This document shows, one piece after another, positions 1 through 5,907 of a DNA stretch of 6,080 nucleotides. Made by a program: the position numbers and the translations under genes. The stretch comes from an archaeon. GTDB lineage: Archaea; Micrarchaeota; Micrarchaeia; Anstonellales; Bilamarchaeaceae. Every line of letters starts with the position of its first letter. Positions within the stretch are counted from its first letter, which is position 1. The notes under the pieces are model-generated. The model was not told the DNA's origin, did not search any database, and saw only the letters and a list, made by a program, of their open reading frames with translations. The stretch covers positions 1-6,080 of the forward strand of contig JAGVPF010000171.1 of assembly GCA_020052325.1 (NCBI GenBank), in the 5' to 3' direction.

Positions 1-140
1 GCATCAGACGTGACGATTAGGCCGCTCACATACGGGTTCGCTGTGGCATCCCTGGCGATGACCGTGCCCGTATAGACGCCCAATGCCTGGGCGATGATGA
101 AAAAGCCGAGCATGGCAAGAAGAAGTCTGGGGGCTCCCAT
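1..140 (-). CDS. Small membrane protein, N-terminal part only (runs off left edge)
   Basis: The first 46 codons of a minus-strand gene are present, starting at ATG 140-138; the rest lies beyond base 1. The protein begins MGAPRLLLAMLGFFIIAQAL. Residues 5-23 form a hydrophobic helix that is either a signal anchor or the first transmembrane segment. A polar stretch follows, with the motif ANPYVSGLIV near residues 34-43. The ATG lies 7 bases after the mcm stop, so the gene can be cotranscribed with mcm. A TATA-like box inside the mcm 3' end (164-171) would also give a leaderless transcript starting at about this ATG. No good ribosome binding site precedes it. The N-terminus faintly recalls archaeal presenilin/signal-peptide-peptidase-like proteins, which begin with a similar helix. 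That is a guess from a short fragment; the catalytic region is not visible. Confidence 0.75.
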   Translation of the reverse strand, partial: MGAPRLLLAMLGFFIIAQALGVYTGTVIARDATANPYVSGLIVTSD

Positions 141-147
141 ATTCCCG

Positions 148-2184
148 CTATTCGCCCACAATCCTTATATGCCCATACTCTTTCTCGTAGATGACGCCGC
201 GCCTGAGCATGTCTGCGATAACCCTCCTGGCCGTGGTTTCGTCTATGTCGTAGGACTTGGCGTCGGAGACGACCTGCTCGACTTCGGCCGTATCGCTTTT
301 CCGGAGGTGCTCGCGTATTATGTCGAGTATCGTATCGGTCCTCTGCAGCTTGTCCCGCTCGGATTTTGGCTTTCCTATGACGACATCCACGTCCAGCTTG
401 CCGGTCACCTTGTCGGTCATAATCTGCTGCATGACATAATTGAAGAGCGAGATGGCCATCTCCGCATCCTCCTCATCAACCGTCTCGCACAGCCTTATCT
501 TGGCGTTCGCTTCGGCAAGCCGGACAAGGCCTTCGAGGTATCTTGGAGTAATCGCGACAGAGCCGGCATCCTTGCTTTTCCTCCTGAGCTCAACATAGAA
601 CTCCTTGATTTTCGCTGATGCGGGGGGCATGAGCTTGGGGAAGACCTTCCTCCTCGCATATGCAATGTACTTCCGGAGGAGGTCCTTGTCGAAAAGCACG
701 TCATCGGGCCCGGTATCCTTGCCCATGTGCGTCGAAAGGATATGCTCGGCGAGTTTCGCGTCCTTCTCCTCATCAAGAACATCGACGATGGGGAAAATCA
801 GGTCGAACCTTGAAAGCAGCGTCGGCGGGACTTCGAACTGGTCAGCCAGGTTCTTCGTCTGGTCGAACCTCCCGTATTTGGGGTTTGCAGCGGCGAGGAT
901 GGCGGTCTTTGTCCTGAATTTCGCGACGATGCCAGCCTTCGCAACGGAAATAGTCTGGGTTTCCATGGCTTCGTGCATGGCGGCGCGGTCCTCCTCATCC
1001 ATCTTGTCGAATTCGTCCACCTGGACGGTTCCGCCGCTTGCCAGTACGAGCGCACCGGCCTTCAATGTCCATCCACCCTCCCCAAGCTCGTCCTTTTCCG
1101 CGGTCACCGTAAGGCCGGCCCCGGACACGCTCTTTCCGCTCACATATATGCTTTTCGGGGCGATTTCTGAAACGCTCTGGAGGAAGCGTGACTTGGCAAT
1201 GCCCGGGTCGCCTATCAGCAGGACGTGTATGTCATCGCGGATTGGCGCGCCCCCCTTCATTGTTTTCCCGCGCGTCCCTCCGAAAAGCTGGAGCGCGAGC
1301 GCCTTCTTCACTTCGTTATGGCCGTAAATAGAAGGAGCTATGGATTTTGTGATTATGTCGTTGATGGCCGGATCCCTCGAAAGTTCCCTCAGCCTGCGTT
1401 CGTCCTCCTTGGTGATTTCTATCTCCTCGAAATCCCTTTTCAGGCTCTTGACGGTGTTAATCTCGACATACCTGCTGTATATCATGTCCTGTTTCTGCCG
1501 CATCTTCAGCGGCGGCTTGAGCCGCAGGATTCCTATGACCTCGATGTTGTCGCCGGGCGCGATTTTGTTCACCTGGTCATCCTCGAGCAGGAGCTCGATA
1601 TGCGCGGCCGGCGCGCCGCCCCGAATCCTCTCCAGCAGCTCCTGCACCTCGGCCCTCTGGATGTCCGTGAACGTGCTCTCGTCATCGACCTGGTGCAGCG
1701 CGAACTTCTTGCAGCTTTCACACCTCTTTGGCGGCGTGAAGTTCTTGCAGACGAAAAGCTTGATTTCGGCATCGCACAGCGTGCACTTGTACATGGCCAC
1801 CTTGACCCGGTGCATGACTTCGGCCCGTTTCGTGACCACGCACTTGAAGGCGACCAGCTCGTTGATGTTTTTCGAGCAGACGTGCTCTATGAGCGCCTCT
1901 TCGCACGGGTAATCAGAGAACCGCACGTGCGGTTCGAACGTTTTGCCGGCCGGGACCGAAAGGTTCAGCTGTGAAATCGCCTCCTCGGCTGCCTTGATAA
2001 TCAGGTCGGGCGAGCGGATAAGGGCATCCGCCATGTCCGGGTCGAACTTCTCCAGGTCGGGGTAACTCACGAAAAGGCTTTTCTGCGTGGGGTAGACTCT
2101 CAGCAGCTCGTCAATCTTCGGCTTATAAATTGTCGTGAAGAATTCGTTGAATATCGACACCTGCGATGATATGTCTACCTCCAT
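148..2184 (-). CDS. mcm: Replicative DNA helicase MCM (minichromosome maintenance protein)
   Basis: This is the archaeal homohexameric MCM, the ATP-driven 3'-5' helicase that unwinds DNA at the replication fork. At 678 residues it has the normal archaeal length. The N-terminal domain (about 1-255) holds a zinc site, C134/C137 and C155/C158, with an extra Cys at 146. The AAA+ domain follows the PSIYGH motif (284-289). It has Walker A GDPGIAKS (325-332), the helix-2 insert (about 357-372), Walker B VDEFDKM (D390, E391), the presensor-1 hairpin Lys (K416 in VAKAGIVA), sensor 1 Asn (N434 in AAANP), arginine finger R459 (LLSRFD) and sensor 2 R548 (ITPRYLEGL). Residues from about 600 form the C-terminal winged helix. 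The start at ATG 2184 is supported by GGTGA four bases upstream and a TATA-like box 47 bases upstream. All catalytic residues are intact. An unusual Gln (388) sits in the Walker B strand. Confidence 0.98.
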   Translation of the reverse strand: MEVDISSQVSIFNEFFTTIYKPKIDELLRVYPTQKSLFVSYPDLEKFDPDMADALIRSPDLIIKAAEEAISQLNLSVPAGKTFEPHVRFSDYPCEEALIEHVCSKNINELVAFKCVVTKRAEVMHRVKVAMYKCTLCDAEIKLFVCKNFTPPKRCESCKKFALHQVDDESTFTDIQRAEVQELLERIRGGAPAAHIELLLEDDQVNKIAPGDNIEVIGILRLKPPLKMRQKQDMIYSRYVEINTVKSLKRDFEEIEITKEDERRLRELSRDPAINDIITKSIAPSIYGHNEVKKALALQLFGGTRGKTMKGGAPIRDDIHVLLIGDPGIAKSRFLQSVSEIAPKSIYVSGKSVSGAGLTVTAEKDELGEGGWTLKAGALVLASGGTVQVDEFDKMDEEDRAAMHEAMETQTISVAKAGIVAKFRTKTAILAAANPKYGRFDQTKNLADQFEVPPTLLSRFDLIFPIVDVLDEEKDAKLAEHILSTHMGKDTGPDDVLFDKDLLRKYIAYARRKVFPKLMPPASAKIKEFYVELRRKSKDAGSVAITPRYLEGLVRLAEANAKIRLCETVDEEDAEMAISLFNYVMQQIMTDKVTGKLDVDVVIGKPKSERDKLQRTDTILDIIREHLRKSDTAEVEQVVSDAKSYDIDETTARRVIADMLRRGVIYEKEYGHIRIVGE
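164..171 (-). promoter_or_regulatory. Possible internal TATA box for the left-edge membrane gene
   Basis: The minus strand reads CATATAAG here, inside the last codons of mcm. Its centre is about 27 bases before the ATG at 140, the usual TATA-to-start distance in archaea, so transcription would begin at or next to the ATG. It overlaps coding sequence (the Tyr-Gly-His-Ile-Arg region at the mcm C-terminus), so chance occurrence is possible. Confidence 0.35.
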
Positions 2185-2188
2185 AAGC

Positions 2189-2193
2189 TCACC
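2189..2193 (-). promoter_or_regulatory. Ribosome binding site of mcm
   Basis: The minus strand reads GGTGA, then GCTT, then ATG. GGTGA pairs with the archaeal 16S rRNA 3' end (…AUCACCUCC) and fixes the mcm start at 2184. The same arrangement, with four bases between, precedes the TadC-like gene at 5897. Confidence 0.75.
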
Positions 2194-2197
2194 GAAA

Positions 2198-2217
2198 AAT
2201 AGTGGAAGTTTACTATT
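2198..2217. repeat. Short inverted repeat at the predicted mcm transcription start
   Basis: AATAGT (2198-2203) and ACTATT (2212-2217) form a perfect 6-base dyad with an 8-base spacer. It covers the predicted mcm start site (about 2205) between the TATA-like box and the ribosome binding site, where an archaeal repressor would act. It could be an operator or a weak mRNA hairpin; a 6-base dyad in an AT-rich gap may also be chance. Confidence 0.3.
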
Positions 2218-2226
2218 GCTGCAGGC

Positions 2227-2235
2227 CTTAATAAA
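2227..2235 (-). promoter_or_regulatory. Likely TATA box of mcm
   Basis: The minus strand reads TTTATTAAG. Its centre is 47 bases before the mcm ATG, so transcription would start near 2205 and give a leader of about 21 bases carrying the GGTGA ribosome binding site. Read on the plus strand the same bases give CTTAATAAA, a less well-placed alternative for apgM. Confidence 0.5.
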
Positions 2236-2273
2236 CCTGATGATGGTTCGTTTCCCCGCTTAATCCCATCCGG

Positions 2274-2280
2274 TTATAAA
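2274..2280 (+). promoter_or_regulatory. Likely TATA box of apgM
   Basis: TTATAAA is centred 25 bases before the apgM ATG (2302), which puts the start of transcription at or close to that ATG. It lies beyond the TTG at 2287, so a TTG start would need a different promoter. This supports ATG 2302 as the true start. Confidence 0.6.
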
Positions 2281-2290
2281 GCCTGTTTGA

Positions 2291-2295
2291 GAGGG
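2291..2295 (+). promoter_or_regulatory. Possible ribosome binding site of apgM
   Basis: GAGGG lies six bases before ATG 2302. It would work only on an mRNA starting well upstream, for example from CTTAATAAA at 2227-2235. If transcription starts from the TATA box at 2274-2280, this site is absent from the mRNA. Confidence 0.4.
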
Positions 2296-2301
2296 CAAAA
2301 C

Positions 2302-3489
2302 ATGAGAAAGGCCATCCTTCTGATAATAGACGGACTGGGAGATTTACCTACGCCAAAAACACCCCTGCAGGCGGCAAAGAAGCCGAATCTGGACCGGCTT
2401 GCCAAAGCGGGCATATGCGGCATGATGAGCCCGGTGAAGCGCTACATAATCCCCGGGAGCGACGTGTCGCACCTCAACATCCTGGGCTATGACCCCTCCA
2501 TCTTCTACCATGGGCGCGGCCCCCTCGAAGCGCTCGGCCTCGGGATGCGCCTGCACGGCGGGGATGTCGCCTTCAGGGCGAATTTCGCGACCGTATCCGG
2601 AGGTACAATCATCGACCGGAGGGCTGGCCGTTTAGACACAAAAACCGCAGCCGCATTGTCCAGGAACCTCACCATGAGGATCGGCGATGTCGAGGCCGTC
2701 TTCAAAAGTTCGGTCGAGCACCGCGGGGCGCTGGTCCTGCGCGGAAAGAGCCTTTCCAGCAACATCAGTGCGACGGATGCGCATGAAGGGGAGCTGCTGC
2801 ATCTATGCCATCCGCTCGACAGCACATATGAAGCCAAACGGACCGCTGAAACCGTCAACCGGTTCACGGCCCTCGCGACAGAACTGCTTTCCGGAGCGCC
2901 TGAGAACGAAGCGCGCAAGCACCCGGCCAACGCGATCCTCCTCCGCGGTGCAGGGCATTATGTCAAGGCGCCGTCGTTCCATGAGCGCTATGGGCTGAAT
3001 GCCGCGTGCGTCGCAGGCGGGGCCCTGTATAAGGGCGTTGCCACGTTCATAGGCATGGACCTGATAATGGTCCCGGGTGCGACCGGTGACAGTGGAACCG
3101 ATTTGAAGGCGAAAGCGGATGCGGCGGCCAAGGCGCTCAAGACCTACGACATGGTATTCATGCACATCAAGATGTGCGACAGCTTCGGCCACGATGGCGA
3201 TTTTCGGGGCAAGACCAACGCCCTCGAAAGCATCGACCGGATAATCCCAATCCTTGAGAAAACAGGGGCGTGCATCGTGGTCACGGGAGACCATTCCACC
3301 CCGGTAAGCCTCAAGGGGCATTCCGGCCACGAGGTGCCGATACTCGTCTATGGCGGGGAACGCATGGACGATGTCAGGCTTTTTGATGAAATAAGCTGCG
3401 CAAAGGGGGGCCTTGGGCACATCCGCGGGAAGGACATCGTGCCCCTGCTGCTGAATATCACCGGGCGCGCGCAGAAATACGGAAGCTGA
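2302..3489 (+). CDS. apgM: 2,3-bisphosphoglycerate-independent phosphoglycerate mutase, archaeal type
   Basis: This enzyme interconverts 3-phosphoglycerate and 2-phosphoglycerate in cytoplasmic glycolysis and gluconeogenesis. It belongs to the alkaline-phosphatase-superfamily archaeal iPGM family. The 395 residues (from ATG 2302) are close to the family's roughly 400. The N-terminal IDGLGDLP provides metal ligand D10. PGSDVSHLNILGYDP carries the Ser53 that takes up the phosphate. GRGPLEALG (71-79) and the region from DVAFRANF (88-95) to IDRRAGR, about residues 88-113, are family hallmarks. The C-terminal part holds the other metal ligands: D293 and H297 (DSFGHDGD), D330 and H331 (TGDHSTP), and H340 (KGHSGHEVP, where most homologues have KDHSG). 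An in-frame TTG at 2287 would add five residues but lies after the TATA box and fits the family N-terminus less well. Its neighbours have no clear link to glycolysis. Related archaeal proteins can have other phosphotransfer roles, but the full motif set favours ApgM. Confidence 0.95.
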   Translation: MRKAILLIIDGLGDLPTPKTPLQAAKKPNLDRLAKAGICGMMSPVKRYIIPGSDVSHLNILGYDPSIFYHGRGPLEALGLGMRLHGGDVAFRANFATVSGGTIIDRRAGRLDTKTAAALSRNLTMRIGDVEAVFKSSVEHRGALVLRGKSLSSNISATDAHEGELLHLCHPLDSTYEAKRTAETVNRFTALATELLSGAPENEARKHPANAILLRGAGHYVKAPSFHERYGLNAACVAGGALYKGVATFIGMDLIMVPGATGDSGTDLKAKADAAAKALKTYDMVFMHIKMCDSFGHDGDFRGKTNALESIDRIIPILEKTGACIVVTGDHSTPVSLKGHSGHEVPILVYGGERMDDVRLFDEISCAKGGLGHIRGKDIVPLLLNITGRAQKYGS

Positions 3490-3526
3490 CCCAAATTTTC
3501 AGCATAAAACATCATCTCCCACGTTA

Positions 3527-3534
3527 TTTATAAA
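3527..3534 (+). promoter_or_regulatory. Strong TATA box of the HAD-family gene
   Basis: TTTATAAA lies inside the longer AT-rich run TTATTTATAAA (3524-3534). Its centre is about 28 bases before ATG 3559. No Shine-Dalgarno-like sequence sits between it and the ATG (the last bases are ATACTGCAACG), so the mRNA is probably leaderless. Confidence 0.65.
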
Positions 3535-3558
3535 CACTTTGCTATACATACTGCAACG

Positions 3559-4266
3559 ATGAGGGGCGCAGGCAAGGGCAGGTACATCTGCTGGGATTTG
3601 GACGAGACCACTGGTTCTTTCCGGGACTACCGCAGGATGGGCCTGACCCGGGGGATAGGGCCGCTCATTGAAGGCCTTGCCCGCCTTGGGATAAAGCATG
3701 TCATCACGACCGCGGCATGGAAGGAGCACGCGGAATACGTCCTCTGGCAGGCCGGCGTTAGGGGCCTGTATGAAGGCATCTACGATATCCACCAGATTTG
3801 CGACAAGGATTACAATAAATACTACCACCCGGTGGCCGCGAGCCTTGGAATAAGCCCGGAAGAGGCGCCGGACAGAATCCTCGTAGTCGGGAACATGTCG
3901 CGCGATGCGCCGGCGGACCTGGATTTGACGTTCCTATACCATCCGCAGGGAAGCGTCTACGATGCCACTGTCTATTTGAAAATCATCACGCGCCTCCTCG
4001 CGCTTTCCGATTCATGGGCATCGGCCCACGATGTTATGCAGGGCCAGAACCGCTATGCGATGCCCGTTCCGGGGTTTGACGGTGGCCAGCAATACATCGA
4101 CGACATCTGGGTGGGTGTCGGGCGCTACCAGAGGAACGTGCGGCCGGAAAAGCCCACAGACCGGATAATCTCCGTTTATTCCGTTCCTGAGTGCTACCGC
4201 TCGGAAATAGAAATAATAAAAATAAATGAAGAAAGGGGCTTCACTCAGCCTGCACTGAGCCTGTGA
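3559..4266 (+). CDS. HAD-superfamily hydrolase (phosphatase-like) with unrecognised C-terminal extension
   Basis: The 235-residue protein shows the HAD motifs in order. Motif I is WDLDETTG, with nucleophile D13 and acid/base D15. Motif II is VITTAAW, with T50 or T51. A motif III lysine is likely K83 or K87. Motif IV is VGNMSRDAPAD, with D116 and D120 for the metal. There is little room for a cap between motifs I and II, and only a short helical stretch between II and III, so it looks like a minimal C0-type HAD fold. Members of that type often act on large substrates such as proteins or nucleic acids. The core ends near residue 145. The last 90 residues, including PVPGFDGGQQYIDDIWVGV, match nothing I recognise. 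The final 20 codons are AT-rich compared with the rest and overlap the convergent pilin gene by 26 bases. The substrate is unknown. ATG 3559 is chosen because of the TATA spacing and because motif I begins right after it. Confidence 0.85.
   Translation: MRGAGKGRYICWDLDETTGSFRDYRRMGLTRGIGPLIEGLARLGIKHVITTAAWKEHAEYVLWQAGVRGLYEGIYDIHQICDKDYNKYYHPVAASLGISPEEAPDRILVVGNMSRDAPADLDLTFLYHPQGSVYDATVYLKIITRLLALSDSWASAHDVMQGQNRYAMPVPGFDGGQQYIDDIWVGVGRYQRNVRPEKPTDRIISVYSVPECYRSEIEIIKINEERGFTQPALSL
4205..4234 (-). terminator. U-rich terminator of the pilin operon, inside the HAD coding sequence
   Basis: On the minus strand the 30 bases just after the pilin stop are mostly T, with a run of five at 4222-4218 and almost no G. 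Such U-rich tracts without a hairpin are the usual archaeal termination signal. The same DNA encodes the Glu/Ile/Lys-rich end of the HAD protein (EIEIIKINEE). Confidence 0.55.
4241..4266. other. 26-base tail-to-tail overlap of the HAD and pilin genes
   Basis: The plus-strand HAD stop is TGA 4264-4266 and the minus-strand pilin stop is TGA at 4243-4241, so both coding ends share these bases. A small dyad, CTCAG (4244-4248) and CTGAG (4255-4259), lies inside; it is too short to call a bidirectional terminator. Confidence 0.85.
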
Positions 4267-4819
4267 CTGTTGCAATCGCAAGCCTGTCGGGGGCATCCGG
4301 CTGGTCCTCGGCGAACCTGTAGACAATGCCCAGGGTGCCCCGGAAGTTCGAGTTCGGAGCCAGCTTCGTCGTGGTGCCGTCCTCGTTCTTGCATTCGATT
4401 TCTCCCGTCACATCCGCGCTCGGGCCGCCCATCGTCACGCTCTCGCCGGCCGCCATCGGCCTTGCCGGTGACAGCGTCACGCCATGGCTTTCGACATCGC
4501 TCTTCCTGACATTCCCTGCCGGAGCGACGCTGCAAAGCACGCCGCTTACCAGGATGGACTTGCCCTGCGTGTTGTCGAGCTGGTAGAGCAGCCTGACGTT
4601 ATTGCTCGTGTCAGCCACGAGCGTGTGCGGCTTCTGGTTGCAGGTGAATCCCGGCTGGGTGAACTGGCAGGCCTCCGGAGCCTTCAGGGAAGGCAGGACG
4701 ACTGCGACCAGTATGGCCAGCACAATCAGGATGACGAACAGCGCGAGGCCGTACGTGATGAGATATTCCATCACGGCCTGCCCCTTGAAAGATTTCCCAG
4801 GTTTTTTTATAAAATCCAT
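4241..4819 (-). CDS. Type IV pilin-like protein with class III signal peptide
   Basis: The 192-residue product begins with a short basic leader (MDFIKKPGKSFKG), then QAVMEYLITYGLALFVI and more hydrophobic residues to about 42. This is the archaeal class III signal: a prepilin peptidase would cut after G13, leaving Q14 first and Glu at mature position 5 (E18), with the helix forming the filament core. The mature protein would have 179 residues. The outer domain has four cysteines: C51 and C60 in a CQFTQPGFTC motif typical of archaeal pilins, plus C96 and C143. They could form two disulfides outside the cell. ATG 4819 is chosen because it gives a normal-length leader; a TTG at 4861 would add 14 residues and overlap the upstream gene. 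The gene follows the TadC-like gene by 13 bases, with only a weak ribosome binding site (GTGGTC), so it is probably the last gene of the pilus operon and this protein a major or minor pilin. Confidence 0.88.
   Translation of the reverse strand: MDFIKKPGKSFKGQAVMEYLITYGLALFVILIVLAILVAVVLPSLKAPEACQFTQPGFTCNQKPHTLVADTSNNVRLLYQLDNTQGKSILVSGVLCSVAPAGNVRKSDVESHGVTLSPARPMAAGESVTMGGPSADVTGEIECKNEDGTTTKLAPNSNFRGTLGIVYRFAEDQPDAPDRLAIATVTGSVQAE
4802..4808 (+). terminator. Possible plus-strand T-run terminator opposite the pilin start
   Basis: Seven consecutive T on the plus strand lie opposite pilin codons 4-6 (Ile-Lys-Lys). This is the first strong T-run on the plus strand after the HAD stop at 4266. 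Read-through from the HAD gene could stop here after covering the pilin antisense. The run may simply reflect the lysine codons of the pilin leader. Confidence 0.25.
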
Positions 4820-4832
4820 AAAGACCACGTTA

Positions 4833-5897
4833 TCATACGATTGTCGCGAATATCGAGTCAACCGAGCTTATCACCAGCCAGTACACCAGGTAGGCGCCCA
4901 GCAGCATGAACGGGAAGTACTTCATCCCCTGGTTTTTTGAGCCGGTCTTAATCGCGCTGACTATGAATGATGAAACCAGCACGGTGACGAAAATCGTGGG
5001 GATGCTGAACCAGAAGAAATCCGAGGAGCTGATGACCGCCCCCCCGAAGCTGACCGAGGAGAAGGCGGAGAACGGGGTGCCGGTGGCCCCCTTGAGCGAA
5101 CCGGCCTGCGGCGAGATTTTCTCGAAAACCGAGATGAGCTTTGATGCGACCGCGAAAAGGAACGGTGTTCCAATGACTGAAGCGAAAAGCACGAATATCT
5201 CGTAAAGCACGAGCGAGGCGGCTATCTCTTTCTTCATGATGATGGTGTTGCGGACGTCGTCGAATGTGCGCTCAAGCACGTTTGTCAGCTCGCCGCCTGT
5301 GGCGGTCGCCTGCTTGAGGAGGAGTATCGTCCTCTTGAAGACCTTGGAGTCGAACCTTCCCCCGAGGCGGTCGAGCGTGCTCTCCAGGCTGTCGCCGCTG
5401 AAAGAGCTCTTGATGACCGCCTTCACCTCGGTCGAAAGCAGGCCGAACTCGGGCTTGGCCGAATACCACATGGCCTGGTCGAGCGTCATGCCCGCCTTGA
5501 TGTTGGAAGCCACGAGCGTAAGGAAATCCGGAAGCGCGGTCTCGAGCTTGTCCCTCCGGTTGTCCGCCTTCATGAGGAGATAGCTCGTTACCACGGTCAT
5601 CGTTGTGAGGTAGACGCACACGAATGATACGGCAAGCACGAGCGCCGCAATCACCGCGATGGGGAGTTCGATAAACTGGCGAAACAGGCCGCTGACCATC
5701 TCGCCAGTCGGCTGGTACAGGAGCACCAGGAGGGTGAGCAGTACCGTCACAATAATGACGTTCAGGCTCACGTAGCCGGCAAACGAATCGGCCGGCATGT
5801 TGACGCCGGCGATGTTGAGCTCCTTCTCGAGCCTCTTTATGCGCTCCCTGTTGAAGAAAAGCCTTCCAGCGTTTTCAAAAATGCTTTCGTTGGTCAT
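4833..5897 (-). CDS. TadC/ArlJ-like pilus platform protein (type II secretion system F domain)
   Basis: The 354-residue integral membrane protein would form the inner-membrane platform on which the assembly ATPase works to build or retract a type IV pilus. The basic N-terminus (NRERIKRLEKELNIAGV) is followed by membrane segments at about 43-61 and 78-107. A T2SF domain lies at about 115-250, with the family patterns LETALPDFLTLVASNIKAGM (118-137) and LKQATATGGELTNVLERTFD (194-213). Further membrane segments follow at about 227-252, 293-316 and 328-346. ATG 5897 is chosen because GGTGAT ends four bases before it; GTG 5906 and ATG 5903 are in frame but lie within that site. The upstream gene stops at 5907, and the pilin follows after 13 bases, so the three genes look like one transcript. 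A Gly/Ser-rich loop at 264-292 separates the last two membrane segments from the T2SF core. Confidence 0.92.
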   Translation of the reverse strand: MTNESIFENAGRLFFNRERIKRLEKELNIAGVNMPADSFAGYVSLNVIIVTVLLTLLVLLYQPTGEMVSGLFRQFIELPIAVIAALVLAVSFVCVYLTTMTVVTSYLLMKADNRRDKLETALPDFLTLVASNIKAGMTLDQAMWYSAKPEFGLLSTEVKAVIKSSFSGDSLESTLDRLGGRFDSKVFKRTILLLKQATATGGELTNVLERTFDDVRNTIIMKKEIAASLVLYEIFVLFASVIGTPFLFAVASKLISVFEKISPQAGSLKGATGTPFSAFSSVSFGGAVISSSDFFWFSIPTIFVTVLVSSFIVSAIKTGSKNQGMKYFPFMLLGAYLVYWLVISSVDSIFATIV

Positions 5898-5901
5898 GAG
5901 C

Positions 5902-5907
5902 ATCACC
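5902..5907 (-). promoter_or_regulatory. Ribosome binding site of the TadC-like gene
   Basis: The minus strand reads TAGGTGATGCTCATG. GGTGAT begins in the last base of the previous gene's TAG stop and sits four bases before ATG 5897. The overlap of stop codon and binding site suggests coupled translation of the two pilus genes. Confidence 0.7.

Noticed and set aside
94..618. Long plus-strand open frame opposite the mcm C-terminal region, and others opposite mcm up to about 1974
   Set aside because: They mirror the codon bias of mcm on the other strand in GC-rich DNA, have no promoter or ribosome binding site, and show no recognisable protein features.
2201..2276. Possible replication origin (Orc1/Cdc6 box) beside mcm
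   Set aside because: The minus strand has TTCCACT near 2203-2209, faintly like part of an origin recognition box, but there is no full box, no repeat copy and no AT-rich unwinding region of useful length.
2287..2301. TTG start for apgM, adding five residues
   Set aside because: It has no ribosome binding site, sits too close to the TATA box, and the ATG at 2302 gives the usual family N-terminus.
2803..3420. Minus-strand open frame of 205 codons inside apgM
   Set aside because: apgM is fully supported by catalytic motifs across this region; the opposite frame has no family features.
3495..3500. Terminator of apgM at the TTTTC after its stop
   Set aside because: Four T is too short to support; read-through into the HAD gene 69 bases later is as likely.
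4802..4814. TATA-like TTTTATAAAA on the minus strand within the pilin leader codons
   Set aside because: It would start transcription inside the pilin gene with no sensible downstream start; the sequence is explained by the Phe-Ile-Lys-Lys codons.
4820..4861. TTG start at 4861 for the pilin
   Set aside because: It overlaps the TadC-like gene and would put 14 extra residues before an already complete class III leader.
4484..4909. Plus-strand open frames opposite the pilin and the end of the TadC-like gene
   Set aside because: The minus-strand genes have clear signal peptide and T2SF features; the plus frames look like shadows.
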